DNA of 35,043 nt. It comes from an uncultured Actinomycetes bacterium (GTDB lineage: Bacteria; Actinomycetota; Actinomycetes; S36-B12). The stretch covers positions 1 to 35,043 of the forward strand of contig CALFIA010000016.1 in assembly GCA_937876275.1 (NCBI GenBank), read 5' to 3'. The notes beneath the pieces are model-generated. The model saw only the letters and a program-made list of their open reading frames with translations. It did not search any database and was not told the origin of the DNA. This document shows positions 8,943-16,657 of this stretch, in pieces (within the stretch, counting starts at the first letter, position 1; every line of letters starts with the position of its first letter). A program made the translations under genes and the position numbers.

Positions 8943-9647
8943 CTACCCCCCGGCGCCACCGTTGCCACCGGTCCCGGCAGTGCTTCCGGCGCCACCATTG
9001 CCTCCCACGCTTCCGGCGCCACCGTTACCACCGGCACCCGAGAACAGGCCCCCCGTACCGCCGTTGCCACCGTTACCGCCGTTACCGCCGTTTCCGCCAG
9101 TGCCGTCAATGAAGAGGCTGCCGCCGGTGAAGGCCGCGGGCGTGGTCAGTTTGCGCCAGTTGTCACCCTTCTCGGCGGGATCGTGCTGCCTACTTTCTCT
9201 GATCGCGGTAAAGATCAAGGTTCGATCGGAGGCGCGGTAACGAGGATTAGTGAGTGCAACGACCATTGACCCCGGCGCCTGGCCCGGTCGGTCATAGGTG
9301 AGCACAGCATTCGGCGGATCACCGTGGAACCAGGCAGTCCAGTTCGTATCGAGTGCCTTCGGACTGATGACGCTCGCATTTCGGAAGGGCCGGTCGGCGA
9401 ACATCGTGACGGGATCGACGCCGGTCAAGGTCAAGGTGAATCGCTCGTCAATTTGGGAACCATGGGAAAGCTGCTGGGTGCTGCCCGCTGCCGACTCCAC
9501 GGTGAATAGGAATGACTCGACTGACGTGGCGGCCGCATGGGTGACGGCTGCATCAGCCGGACTTGCGGAGATGCCGGCCAGCGCAATGCCCGTGACCGCA
9601 ATCCCGGTGACCGTGACTCGAATTCCATGTTCGCGTTGGCTGCTCAT
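8943..9647 (-). CDS. Secreted protein of unknown function with PGRS-like glycine tail
   Basis: I do not recognise a characterised function. The 234-residue product has an N-terminal export signal (hydrophobic ~11-29, ending ASPADAA) and a globular domain at about 42-180. That domain contains FADRP (83-87), DPPNA (110-114) and LTNPRY (132-137), words I associate with a family of secreted proteins of unknown role, which I recall but cannot verify. Residues 182-234 are a glycine-rich tail of GGN/GGA/GGT units resembling mycobacterial PE_PGRS tails, but no PE domain is present. GAAGGA abuts the ATG, too close for a Shine-Dalgarno; TAGCAT lies 6 nt upstream, so the start is probably leaderless. 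The tail is probably surface-exposed. Confidence 0.75.
   Translation of the reverse strand: MSSQREHGIRVTVTGIAVTGIALAGISASPADAAVTHAAATSVESFLFTVESAAGSTQQLSHGSQIDERFTLTLTGVDPVTMFADRPFRNASVISPKALDTNWTAWFHGDPPNAVLTYDRPGQAPGSMVVALTNPRYRASDRTLIFTAIRESRQHDPAEKGDNWRKLTTPAAFTGGSLFIDGTGGNGGNGGNGGNGGTGGLFSGAGGNGGAGSVGGNGGAGSTAGTGGNGGAGG
8946..9104 (-). repeat. GGN/GGA triplet-of-glycine coding repeat
   Basis: This encodes the PGRS-like tail. At about 9058-9100 the DNA is a near-perfect 9-bp tandem repeat. Further left, longer units recur, with the 15-mer GCTTCCGGCGCCACC present twice on the plus strand between 8979 and 9024. Repeats of this kind are prone to length change by slippage. Confidence 0.85.
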
Positions 9648-9653
9648 TCCTTC

Positions 9654-9659
9654 ATGCTA
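9654..9659 (-). promoter_or_regulatory. -10 box of leaderless glycine-tail gene promoter
   Basis: On the minus strand TAGCAT is followed by 6 nt and the ATG at 9647. The perfect 10-bp palindrome AGTTCGAACT at 9666-9675 would fall between -10 and -35 and could be an operator. Confidence 0.5.
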
Positions 9660-9731
9660 GTTCCTAGTTCGAACTGGGGCTTTCGTCCGGGAATGAATTA
9701 TCAATACCCAAATGCGCCGCGTCGCTCTGAA

Positions 9732-9737
9732 TATCCT
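9732..9737 (+). promoter_or_regulatory. -10 box of leaderless acetyltransferase promoter
   Basis: TATCCT is followed by 6 nt and the in-frame GTG at 9744. This decides the start among several in-frame candidates (GTG 9738, GTG 9744, ATG 9750). Confidence 0.5.
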
Positions 9738-9743
9738 GTGAGC

Positions 9744-10583
9744 GTGAGAATGACCCCCAGAGCACTCGAGCTGCGTGATGCCTACGATGCGCAATTGCGG
9801 GGCCCTGCTGAGGTAGGAACTACCGAGACGACCTCGCATGATGCACCGCTCGCGCGAGCTCTTTTCAGCCCCGAGTTCGGCTTCGTGTCGTATACGTCAC
9901 TGGACGGCCTCGAGGGAGCCGAGCTGGACGAACTCATCGCGCGAACTATTGCGTATTTTCGCGATAACACCGAGGTGTCGGAATTCGAATGGAAGACGCG
10001 CGGTCACGACCTTCCTACCGACCTCTCTGAACGGCTCATTGCCCAAGGCTTCGAGGCACAGGAAGTCGAGACCGTAATGATCGGCGAGGTCAGCATGCTC
10101 GCCGAGGAACGCTCACTCCCCGCGGGCGTGACTTTGCGCCGCATTGGCTTCGATGACGATGGCACCCCGCAATCGCTCGAGCGCACGACCCACGATGTGA
10201 GCCGCATGATCGCGATGCAAGACGAAGTCTTCGGCCGACCTGCGCACCAGGATGCCGCCGAGTACGCGTCCCTTCTTCTCGATCAACCATTGATCAAGGA
10301 AGCCTGGATCGCGGAAGCTGACGGCGAGGTGATCAGCGCAGGGCGTCTAGAACTCGTTTCCGGCACGGAGTTTGCCGGGCTCTGGGGCGGAGCAACGCGC
10401 GAGGAATGGCGTGGGCGCGGTATTTATCGCGCACTGACCGCGGCTCGTGCTTGCTCCGCGCAGGCCAAGGGCGTGCTCTACCTGAACAGTGACAGCACCG
10501 AGTACAGCCGACCGATCCTGGAACGCGCCGGGTTCCTTGCAGTGACGACTACTACTCCCTATATCTGGCGCCGCTCCGCCTGA
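9744..10583 (+). CDS. GNAT-family N-acetyltransferase
   Basis: This is a predicted acetyl-CoA-dependent N-acetyltransferase of 279 residues. The reading frame stays open upstream to 9537, but that part overlaps the divergent glycine-tail gene, and the promoter box favours GTG 9744. The C-terminal GNAT domain (about 130-275) has the acetyl-CoA pyrophosphate-binding loop in REEWRGRGIYRALT. The N-terminal ~120 residues look like a degenerate second GNAT-like half, so this may be a tandem-GNAT protein. The substrate is unknown. It is followed 20 bp later by a second, unrelated-looking GNAT gene in the same direction. Confidence 0.8.
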   Translation: MRMTPRALELRDAYDAQLRGPAEVGTTETTSHDAPLARALFSPEFGFVSYTSLDGLEGAELDELIARTIAYFRDNTEVSEFEWKTRGHDLPTDLSERLIAQGFEAQEVETVMIGEVSMLAEERSLPAGVTLRRIGFDDDGTPQSLERTTHDVSRMIAMQDEVFGRPAHQDAAEYASLLLDQPLIKEAWIAEADGEVISAGRLELVSGTEFAGLWGGATREEWRGRGIYRALTAARACSAQAKGVLYLNSDSTEYSRPILERAGFLAVTTTTPYIWRRSA

Positions 10584-10603
10584 CGGCAGAGCACAATCAC
10601 CGC

Positions 10604-11050
10604 ATGCACATCGAGCTTCGCGCCTGCGACGGGAGCGAGACGCTGCCTGAGACTCCCAGCGAGTTCGAGGACTGGGGAGAACGAGACGCGGCATCAGAGC
10701 CGATCGGTCTCGAGCGTTGGCTCGTGATCGTCGATGACGAAATCGCGGGCACGGTGAGTGCTCATCCGAATTGGTACGGCCCGACACCCGGCTCCAAGTC
10801 GATGAATATCGGCATCGGCCTGTTGGAGGAGCAGCGAGGCCGCGGGGTTGGCAGCATCGCTCAGCACATGCTGGCCGAGCTTCTCCACGAACGTGGCATT
10901 CACCGAGTCGAGGCATCAACAGATGTGCTGAACATCGCTGAGCAAAGAGCGCTGGAAAAGGCTGGTTTCACTTTCGAGGGCATCGCCCGCGGAGCTCAGG
11001 TGCGTGCGGATGGGCGACATGACCTTCAGGTGTGGTCGCACGTGCCGTAA
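10604..11050 (+). CDS. GNAT-family N-acetyltransferase, RimJ/RimL-like
   Basis: This 148-residue protein is a compact single GNAT domain. It shows the acetyl-CoA loop in EEQRGRGVGSIAQ and the RimJ/RimL-like ending NIAEQRALEKAGFTFEG. It could acetylate a protein N-terminus, an amino acid or a small molecule; nothing here decides. The ATG at 10604 follows a weak CACAAT box by 6 nt. Its TAA stop at 11048-11050 overlaps the -10 box of the exporter downstream. Confidence 0.8.
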   Translation: MHIELRACDGSETLPETPSEFEDWGERDAASEPIGLERWLVIVDDEIAGTVSAHPNWYGPTPGSKSMNIGIGLLEEQRGRGVGSIAQHMLAELLHERGIHRVEASTDVLNIAEQRALEKAGFTFEGIARGAQVRADGRHDLQVWSHVP

Positions 11051-11053
11051 CCT
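11048..11053 (+). promoter_or_regulatory. -10 box of leaderless exporter promoter
   Basis: TAACCT is followed by 6 nt and the GTG at 11060. Its first three bases are the stop codon of the preceding GNAT gene. Confidence 0.55.
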
Positions 11054-11059
11054 CGTCGA

Positions 11060-11665
11060 GTGCACGCCGCCCTGCCCGGACTCTTTGCCGGACTCAGCCT
11101 GATCATCGCGATCGGTGCACAAAATGCCTTCGTTCTCCGCCTTGGCCTCGCCCGCAATCACGTAGCGGCGGCGGTGGTCATATGCGCGGCGGCGGATGCA
11201 CTGCTCATCGCAGCCGGCATCAGCGGGCTTGGCGTGATCGTGCGCAGCATTCCGGTCGCCCTGATCGTGCTGAAGTGGATTGGCATCGCCTACCTCACCT
11301 GGTACGCCATCAAGAGCTTCCGCAGTGCTGCGCACCCTGAGGTTCTGCTTCCCGGCGACGAGAACACCCGCAGTCTGCGCACCGTGATCGCGATGACCCT
11401 TGCCTTCACCTTTCTTAACCCGCATGTGTATCTCGACACCGTGCTGTTGCTCGGCTCGATCGGCAATCAGTACCGACCGAATCAGTGGTGGTTCGCGCTT
11501 GGCGCCACGTGCGCGAGCATCCTGTGGTTTTGCACACTCGGGTTCGGGGCACGTGCTGCAGCGCGCCTGATGTCTCGACCGATCACCTGGCGCATTCTCG
11601 ACATCACCATCGGAGTCGTGATGCTGCTTATTGCAATCAGGCTCGTGTTCTCTGATCTCGGATGA
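11060..11665 (+). CDS. LysE/ArgO-family amino acid exporter
   Basis: This is a predicted inner-membrane exporter of basic amino acids (lysine/arginine type). The 201 residues contain about six hydrophobic segments. Family motifs are visible: GAQNAFVLRLGL near residue 22 and NPHVYLDTVLLLG near residue 117. LysE in Corynebacterium is paired with a LysG regulator, but none lies beside this gene. The GTG at 11060 is supported by a TANNNT box at 6 nt. The stop is 3 nt from the stop of the convergent HPP gene. The substrate is inferred from the family and could be another amino acid. Confidence 0.87.
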   Translation: MHAALPGLFAGLSLIIAIGAQNAFVLRLGLARNHVAAAVVICAAADALLIAAGISGLGVIVRSIPVALIVLKWIGIAYLTWYAIKSFRSAAHPEVLLPGDENTRSLRTVIAMTLAFTFLNPHVYLDTVLLLGSIGNQYRPNQWWFALGATCASILWFCTLGFGARAAARLMSRPITWRILDITIGVVMLLIAIRLVFSDLG

Positions 11666-11668
11666 GAA

Positions 11669-12220
11669 CTACCACCACTTCGTGGGGTAAGTGTCGTCGC
11701 CGAGAATCTTGTGCGCTCCCCACGCAAGGAATACCGAGGCAATGGCGGTGGCCAACAGGAGCGGATAAGCCGGAACCGCCACATGCCAGTCGCCTTCGGT
11801 GAGCACTGCCGCCATCGATACCGCCACGGCAGGTGCGTGGAAGCAACCGGTGGCATGCATCACGAGCAAGGTGAGAAGCGCGGCGATGATGGCATGGAAG
11901 AGTCGTGCCCCTGGCACGCATGCCATGCCCAGGCCGAAGAAACCCGCGACTACATATGCAGCGATCACGCGCAATGGTCGCGACGCAGGTGAATGCGCCG
12001 TGGCAAAAACGAGGGCGAACGAGACGATTGGCGGAACGATGAGCGGCGCAAGCGGGGTGCGCCCCATATCGAGTGTCGTGTAGATACCGAAGAGCAATGC
12101 CATACCGGCCGTCTCCACGAGAACGAGCGGAATCAAACGCTTGAGTGGTAGCCGCGTTGTTGCGTCAATCGGACGAATGCGCTGACGCCACCTGTCCTGG
12201 TCATCCTTGAGGTAAGACAT
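11669..12220 (-). CDS. HPP-family integral membrane protein
   Basis: This 183-residue protein has a short basic N-terminal tail and about four to five hydrophobic segments (around 29-47, 58-74, 84-100, 106-125 and 150-168). The arrangement, and the segment where HPPA is normally found (here CFHAPAVA, so the name-giving HPP motif is altered), suggest the HPP family. Some members of that family have been linked to nitrite transport. The role here is unknown. The start at ATG 12220 is fixed by a TAACCT box 6 nt upstream. The gene diverges from ung with only 39 bp between the two starts. Confidence 0.65.
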   Translation of the reverse strand: MSYLKDDQDRWRQRIRPIDATTRLPLKRLIPLVLVETAGMALLFGIYTTLDMGRTPLAPLIVPPIVSFALVFATAHSPASRPLRVIAAYVVAGFFGLGMACVPGARLFHAIIAALLTLLVMHATGCFHAPAVAVSMAAVLTEGDWHVAVPAYPLLLATAIASVFLAWGAHKILGDDTYPTKWW

Positions 12221-12226
12221 GTGCCG

Positions 12227-12232
12227 AGGTTA
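12227..12232 (-). promoter_or_regulatory. -10 box of leaderless HPP-gene promoter
   Basis: On the minus strand TAACCT is followed by 6 nt and the ATG at 12220. It lies 15 bp from the divergent ung -10 box. Confidence 0.55.
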
Positions 12233-12247
12233 CTCGCGAGGGAGCAC

Positions 12248-12253
12248 TAATCT
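12248..12253 (+). promoter_or_regulatory. -10 box of leaderless ung promoter
   Basis: TAATCT is followed by 6 nt and the GTG at 12260. The two divergent promoters (HPP gene and ung) share a 39-bp region, so their -35 regions must overlap the opposite -10 or gene start. Confidence 0.6.
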
Positions 12254-12259
12254 TCGTCC

Positions 12260-12937
12260 GTGGCCAAGTCTCTCGAGGAGCTCGTGCATCCCACGTGGGT
12301 TCACGTGCTCGAGCACGAACGCGAGACCTTGACGGCAATCGGTGAGTTCCTGCGCCAGGAATCCGCCGCCGGGCAGGCGTGGTTCCCCGCCGGCAACAAC
12401 ATCCTTCGTGCCTTCATGCAGCCACTACCCGATGTTCGGGTGCTCATCGTGGGCCAGGATCCGTATCCGACACCAGGCCATGCAGTAGGGCTGTCCTTCT
12501 CTGTCGCGCCCGATGTTCGGCCGATCCCACGGAGCCTGCAGAACATCTATAAGGAACTCGAGTCCGATCTCGGCATCGCTCGTCCGTCCAATGGCGATCT
12601 CTCAGCGTGGGCCGAACAGGGCGTACTCCTGCTCAACAGAGTGCTGACAGTGCGATCAGGCGAACCTGGCAGTCACCGCGGCATCGGCTGGGAGCGCATC
12701 ACCGATGCAGCAATTGCAGGTTTGGTGTCACGCGACGACGAACCGCTAGTGGCGATCTTGTGGGGCAAGGATGCACAGAGTCTCGAGCCTGCACTGCCCG
12801 ATGTGCCGCTGATCATCAGTGCGCACCCGAGCCCGATGTCGGCCGATCGAGGCTTTTTCGGCTCGAAGCCATTCAGCAGTGCCAATGAGTACCTGGAGGA
12901 CCTCGGCGGAGATCCGATCGACTGGTCGCTGAGTTAA
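12260..12937 (+). CDS. ung: Uracil-DNA glycosylase, family 1
   Basis: This enzyme removes uracil from DNA in base-excision repair. The 225 residues carry the catalytic water-activating loop GQDPYPTPGHAVGLSFS (Asp67), with Pro at the position where many bacteria have His, as in other actinobacterial Ung proteins. The minor-groove loop HPSPMSADRGFFG near the C-terminus is also present. The GTG start at 12260 is set by the TAATCT box. Its stop overlaps the stop of the convergent DUF3817 gene within TTAA (12934-12937). Confidence 0.95.
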   Translation: MAKSLEELVHPTWVHVLEHERETLTAIGEFLRQESAAGQAWFPAGNNILRAFMQPLPDVRVLIVGQDPYPTPGHAVGLSFSVAPDVRPIPRSLQNIYKELESDLGIARPSNGDLSAWAEQGVLLLNRVLTVRSGEPGSHRGIGWERITDAAIAGLVSRDDEPLVAILWGKDAQSLEPALPDVPLIISAHPSPMSADRGFFGSKPFSSANEYLEDLGGDPIDWSLS

Positions 12938-13278
12938 AGCAACTCTGCAGCGTCGATGCGGGCCATCACGTCGCGATGCGTGACGCGATCGGCCACGAAT
13001 GACATGAACGGGATCGTTCCCGCCAGCAGAATGCCGACAGTCTTGAGCACTCCGTAGCGCATGTGGAATGCCAGATCGACACCGACGATCAGGTAGATGA
13101 AGTACAGCCAGCCGTGCGCGATCCAGAGATAGCCGTAGAGGGCCGGGCGTGCCTCCGGATTTCCGTAATCCCAGAACAGGCGGCCGAGCACGAGCCACAC
13201 GAAGGCGGTAGCGAGCACGACGCCGGTGACCCAGGCCATGACCCGGAAACGAAGAGCGGCTCCACGAAGCTTCTGCAT
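12934..13278 (-). CDS. DUF3817 membrane protein
   Basis: This is a 114-residue integral membrane protein of unknown function, assigned to DUF3817 from its length, three hydrophobic segments and the conserved-looking HGWLYFIYL. I start it at ATG 13278 because a TAGGCT box lies 7 nt upstream and the preceding ORF extension overlaps the PfkB gene. Only 10 bp separate it from the PfkB stop, so it can also be reached by read-through from the mca-SURF1-pfkB run. Confidence 0.75.
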   Translation of the reverse strand: MQKLRGAALRFRVMAWVTGVVLATAFVWLVLGRLFWDYGNPEARPALYGYLWIAHGWLYFIYLIVGVDLAFHMRYGVLKTVGILLAGTIPFMSFVADRVTHRDVMARIDAAELL

Positions 13279-13285
13279 GCTCACG

Positions 13286-13291
13286 AGCCTA
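13286..13291 (-). promoter_or_regulatory. -10 box of DUF3817 gene promoter
   Basis: On the minus strand TAGGCT is followed by 7 nt and the ATG at 13278. Its first three bases are the stop codon of the PfkB gene. Confidence 0.45.
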
Positions 13292-14203
13292 GTAGCCCGG
13301 AACTTCGCCTGTGCGCGGCGGATCCGCGCCCGGACGCTGGCAGGTAATCCCGGCGACGGCAATGCCGTAACGAGCCGCGCTGACAACCTTGTCAGTATCG
13401 CGGACGTCATTGCGGGTAAGCCCACGATGCATCCACTCGGCGAGGAATCCGCCGCTGAAGGAATCACCCGCACCAACCGTGTCGACGACGGGCACCTTTG
13501 GCACTTCGAGCACGACCTCGTCAGCCCCGTTCAGCACGCGCACCGCCTTGGCACCGTCAGTGAAGAGAACGACAGCGCCGCTCTGCACCTGAAGCGCACG
13601 TGCAGCTTCGACAAGATCGACTCCGGGGAACATGAACTCGAGATCGTCACCGCTCACCTTGACGATGTCGGCGCGAGCGAGCACGGAGTCAAGGGTCGAA
13701 CGAAATACATCAGACGTGGTCATGACACTCGGACGGCAGTTCGGATCGATCATGACGATGCGGTCATCAGGAGACGCGGCGACCACTGCGCGAGTTGCAT
13801 CGGCCAGCGGCTGCAGGACAAGGCCCAAGGTTCCCGCGTGCACGACACGACAGTCGGCGCCCACAGCGGCGAGGGCCTGCTCAGGATTCACGGCGGCTGC
13901 CGACGTGCCCTCCATCATGAATCGGTAGGTCGCAGCACCATGCTCATCAATCTGCGCGATGGCCAACGTGGTGGGCTCGTGCACCTGGGCACCGAGCGCA
14001 TACGTCACCCCATCATCGGAGAGCAGGCGCATGATGCGGCCACCGAAGGCATCAGTCGAGACACCACCGAGAAAAGTCGTGTCGATACCCAGACGCGCAC
14101 AGGTGCGCGCGGTGTTGAGCGGGGCTCCGCCGACAACCGAGGTCACGTTGCCCGTGGGGTCGACGATGATGTCGACCAGGGCCTCACCAATGACAGTAAT
14201 CAT
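13289..14203 (-). CDS. PfkB-family sugar kinase, probable fructokinase
   Basis: This is a predicted ATP-dependent carbohydrate kinase of 304 residues. The N-terminal substrate region ITVIGEALVDII and VVGGAPLNTA, and the anion-hole/catalytic base signature DTVGAGDSFSGGF, mark the ribokinase/PfkB superfamily. The GEALVDII opening is typical of fructokinases, but other sugars cannot be excluded. I choose ATG 14203 because it overlaps the SURF1 stop (ATGA) and gives the normal N-terminus; the reading to 14455 overlaps SURF1. Fructose from the amylosucrase at the left edge is a conceivable substrate source. A kinase coupled to SURF1 is functionally unexpected. Confidence 0.87.
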   Translation of the reverse strand: MITVIGEALVDIIVDPTGNVTSVVGGAPLNTARTCARLGIDTTFLGGVSTDAFGGRIMRLLSDDGVTYALGAQVHEPTTLAIAQIDEHGAATYRFMMEGTSAAAVNPEQALAAVGADCRVVHAGTLGLVLQPLADATRAVVAASPDDRIVMIDPNCRPSVMTTSDVFRSTLDSVLARADIVKVSGDDLEFMFPGVDLVEAARALQVQSGAVVLFTDGAKAVRVLNGADEVVLEVPKVPVVDTVGAGDSFSGGFLAEWMHRGLTRNDVRDTDKVVSAARYGIAVAGITCQRPGADPPRTGEVPGY

Positions 14204-14964
14204 GATGGGGAAACCGTAGTGGAATCCGCCTGATTCGGGTCCACGGTGGGTCGAGCATCCAGGCGTAGCCAGCGCACATAGGCGAACACCACGAAGAGGG
14301 CGAAGATCCACCACTGGAAGGCGTAGCCGAAGTTCTGCAGGGGGAAGGCGACATCGGAGGTCTGCACCGTCGCAGGAACCGGAGTCGGGGCAGGGCTCGA
14401 ACTCGGGCTTTGAGTTTCCAGGTTGAGGTAGCCGGCACGGGTCGGGAGGTTCCACCTGGTGCCCAGCGCCGTACCGGAGATTGCCGCCACGCTGCCCGAT
14501 TGCGCCTGTGCATCAGCGTAGAACGACTCGTCCGGGGTGTACGTGCCCTGCACGGTGACCTGGCCAGTAGGCGGTACGAAGCCCGGAGCGCTCGCATTCG
14601 GCAGCCACCCCCGATTGATGGCGACGATAGTGCCGTCGGCGAGCTGCAAGGGGGTCACGACCCAGATACCGGAGGCGTCCTTATAGACGCGATTTGTCAC
14701 TGACACCTGACGGTCGGCGAGGTAGGTGCCCGTCGCGATGATCTGTCGCCCGATGTCGGCGCCATCGATCTCCTCGCCAGGTGCCGCGACCTCAGTCACC
14801 GAGATCGGAGCACCCTGCGCAGCGCGTTCCGCAGCGAGGATGTCCTGAGTGCGCTCCCACTGCCAGCGTCCGAGAAGAGCACAACCGACGACAAGCATGA
14901 TGGCGAGAATTCCCAGCGCGATCCAGCGCGGGGTAAAGGCGAGACGCAGCATGCGGCTAGCCAT
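14200..14964 (-). CDS. SURF1-family cytochrome oxidase biogenesis protein
   Basis: This is a membrane protein assisting cytochrome c oxidase assembly. The 254 residues have the SURF1 layout: an N-terminal membrane segment (about 13-33) ending in LLGRWQWER, an extracytoplasmic domain with a GTYLADRQV block, a NRGWLP motif, and a C-terminal membrane segment (about 210-230) starting NFGYAFQWW. A Pro/Ser-rich insert lies at about 188-205. The start is ATG 14964, which overlaps the end of the small membrane protein gene by 8 nt. No oxidase genes are nearby, so its link to the mca run is positional only. Confidence 0.88.
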   Translation of the reverse strand: MASRMLRLAFTPRWIALGILAIMLVVGCALLGRWQWERTQDILAAERAAQGAPISVTEVAAPGEEIDGADIGRQIIATGTYLADRQVSVTNRVYKDASGIWVVTPLQLADGTIVAINRGWLPNASAPGFVPPTGQVTVQGTYTPDESFYADAQAQSGSVAAISGTALGTRWNLPTRAGYLNLETQSPSSSPAPTPVPATVQTSDVAFPLQNFGYAFQWWIFALFVVFAYVRWLRLDARPTVDPNQADSTTVSPS

Positions 14965-15223
14965 CGGCAGGCTTGGGCTCCTCAGCCTTTTCGGCCTCTT
15001 CTTCGCCACGCTCTTCCGCTTCCTCCGTGTAACGCTCATCGGCCTGACGACGCAGGTCTGCACGACCGGGAGGAAGGTTCGAGTCGATCTTCTTCAGCTG
15101 CTTGTTCATCGACTTCCAGATGATGAAGACGGCGATGCCGAGCAGCAGGAAAAACAGGCCCGCGAGCGGACCCGCCCCGTCGATGACGGAGTTGAGGTCA
15201 TCGGTGGCATCGGCGAAGATCAT
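14957..15223 (-). CDS. Small membrane protein with charged C-terminal tail
   Basis: This is an 88-residue protein with one hydrophobic segment (about 20-38, ending FIIWKSM) and a long cytoplasmic tail dominated by Glu, Lys and Arg. The function is unknown. It starts 2 nt after the mca stop, with GAGG as ribosome-binding site over that stop, and overlaps SURF1 by 8 nt, so all are probably translated together. A small protein of about this size also follows mca in M. tuberculosis (Rv1083, recalled), which suggests a conserved partner of Mca or of the envelope. Confidence 0.8.
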   Translation of the reverse strand: MIFADATDDLNSVIDGAGPLAGLFFLLLGIAVFIIWKSMNKQLKKIDSNLPPGRADLRRQADERYTEEAEERGEEEAEKAEEPKPADG

Positions 15224-15225
15224 TG

Positions 15226-16089
15226 TTACCTCAGTCCTGCGAAAAGGTCGGTCTCGGGAATATCAGTCTCCACCAAGGAGCGAGCAAGTTCGAAATCCTC
15301 CGTTGGCCACACCGACTTCTGGAGTTCCATCGGCACGGCAAACCATTGGCCGTCAGGATCAATCTGAGTCGCATGTGCCATGAGCGCGCGATCACGCACC
15401 TCGAACCACGCTGAGGCATCAATCCGAGTGGTGATGCGCGAGGCAGCATCAGGTCGCTCTTCCCAGTTCTTCAGCCAGTCGTGATACGGCGAATCAAGAT
15501 CCTGATCGATCATCGCCATGTGCAAGGCAGTAACTCTCGCCTTGGTGAACTGCTGGTTGTAGTAGATCTTCTGTACCTGCCAAGACGCGCCAAGGTCGGG
15601 GCGATACGACTCGTCTGCGGCAGCATCGACTGCGCTCATCGTGATCTCGTGCGTGCGCACGTGATCAGGGTGCGGGTAACCGCCATTCTCGTCGTAGGTG
15701 GTGATCACCTGCGGACGGAATTCACGAATGTGCCGAACAAGTGACGGCGTGACCTCGGCGAGCGGTAGATCGGCGAAGCAGCCAGGCGGCAACGGGGGAA
15801 GTGGATCACCCTCCGGGTATCCGGAATCGGGAAAGCCGAGCCAGGCGTGACTCACGCGCAAGATTGCGGCGGCATTGGCCATCTCGCGGCGGCGCACCTC
15901 TTCGAGCCCAAGCTCGTCAACCGCAGCCTGGGCCTTGGGGTTCAGCACGTCACCGCGCTCACCGCCTGTGCAGGTCACGACCATGACGTCAACGCCCTGC
16001 TCGACATACATCGCGGTCGTGGCTGCGCCCTTGCTCGACTCGTCGTCGGGATGCGCATGCACGGCCATCAGGCGCAGAGCGGAGGTCAC
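15226..16089 (-). CDS. mca: Mycothiol S-conjugate amidase
   Basis: This zinc hydrolase cleaves mycothiol S-conjugates to a mercapturic acid and GlcN-Ins in thiol-based detoxification. The 287-residue protein has the family zinc motif AHPDDES near the N-terminus (His13, Asp16) and the second site GGYPHPDHVRTH. I start it at GTG 16089, just before TSALRLMAVHAHPDD; the longer reading overlaps the divergent gene. The related deacetylase MshB is shorter in its central region and less likely, given the block GCFADLPLAEVTPSLVRHIREFRPQV. The gene implies that the host makes mycothiol. It heads the coupled run mca - small membrane protein - SURF1 - PfkB. Confidence 0.92.
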   Translation of the reverse strand: MTSALRLMAVHAHPDDESSKGAATTAMYVEQGVDVMVVTCTGGERGDVLNPKAQAAVDELGLEEVRRREMANAAAILRVSHAWLGFPDSGYPEGDPLPPLPPGCFADLPLAEVTPSLVRHIREFRPQVITTYDENGGYPHPDHVRTHEITMSAVDAAADESYRPDLGASWQVQKIYYNQQFTKARVTALHMAMIDQDLDSPYHDWLKNWEERPDAASRITTRIDASAWFEVRDRALMAHATQIDPDGQWFAVPMELQKSVWPTEDFELARSLVETDIPETDLFAGLR

Positions 16090-16159
16090 ACCGCTAGTCT
16101 CCCAAGTGCACGCCAGAGCCGCCACGCGACCCCAGCAGGGACGCCCGAGACGAGGATCC

Positions 16160-16618
16160 ATGCCCAGCCCCTACCGCGCGAACCAGCTCAGCCCGACGAT
16201 GCGGGCGCGCTACGGCATGGATCGAAGCAATTGGCGCACGATCAGCCTGGTCGTCGTCGTGGTTGCCATCTTCTTCGGCGCCGTCGCCTGGGCCACGTTC
16301 AATCTGGGTCGTGAATCGGTGCAATCGCGTCTGCTGACATGGACGGTGACTGCGCCTGATCAGGTCACCCTCGAATTCGAGGTGCTCAATCCCGAAAATG
16401 AGCCAGCTATCTGCGTGGTCCGCGCCCAGGACGCCAAGCACATTGATGTTGGTTACAGCCAGGTGCAGGTCGCCCCGAGCACCGGTTACGTCCGCGTCCC
16501 CTACGAACTCACCACGCTCGCCCCCGCGTTTGCCGTGGAACTTCTCGGCTGTGCGTCAGGCAGCGCACCGAATGTCTCGCCCCCTAACTTCCCTCCGGGA
16601 GTTGCTCCACCGAAGTAG
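16160..16618 (+). CDS. DUF4307 membrane-anchored protein
   Basis: This 152-residue protein has a short cytoplasmic N-terminus, one membrane segment (about 29-47) and an extracytoplasmic domain of about 100 residues rich in beta-strand patterns. A Pro-rich end follows. It is assigned to DUF4307, an actinobacterial family of unknown function. The start is ATG 16160, preceded by GAGGA; the upstream reading overlaps mca. It is divergent from mca (70 bp between starts) and precedes greA by 39 bp. The same trio is found in M. tuberculosis (Rv1080c-Rv1082, recalled). Confidence 0.8.
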   Translation: MPSPYRANQLSPTMRARYGMDRSNWRTISLVVVVVAIFFGAVAWATFNLGRESVQSRLLTWTVTAPDQVTLEFEVLNPENEPAICVVRAQDAKHIDVGYSQVQVAPSTGYVRVPYELTTLAPAFAVELLGCASGSAPNVSPPNFPPGVAPPK

Positions 16619-16657
16619 CGGCTGCGCATTGGAGCCACTGCATTACCCTTGACTCCC

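Noticed and set aside
8946..9104. CRISPR-like array
   Set aside because: The repeats are short 9-bp glycine-codon units in frame with a coding sequence and have no unique spacers.
8943..9647. True PE_PGRS protein
   Set aside because: There is no PE domain at the N-terminus; a normal export signal and a different globular domain are present.
13226..14233. 335-residue plus-strand open frame opposite the PfkB gene
   Set aside because: It is antisense to a clearly conserved kinase, has low-complexity charged composition and resembles no family.
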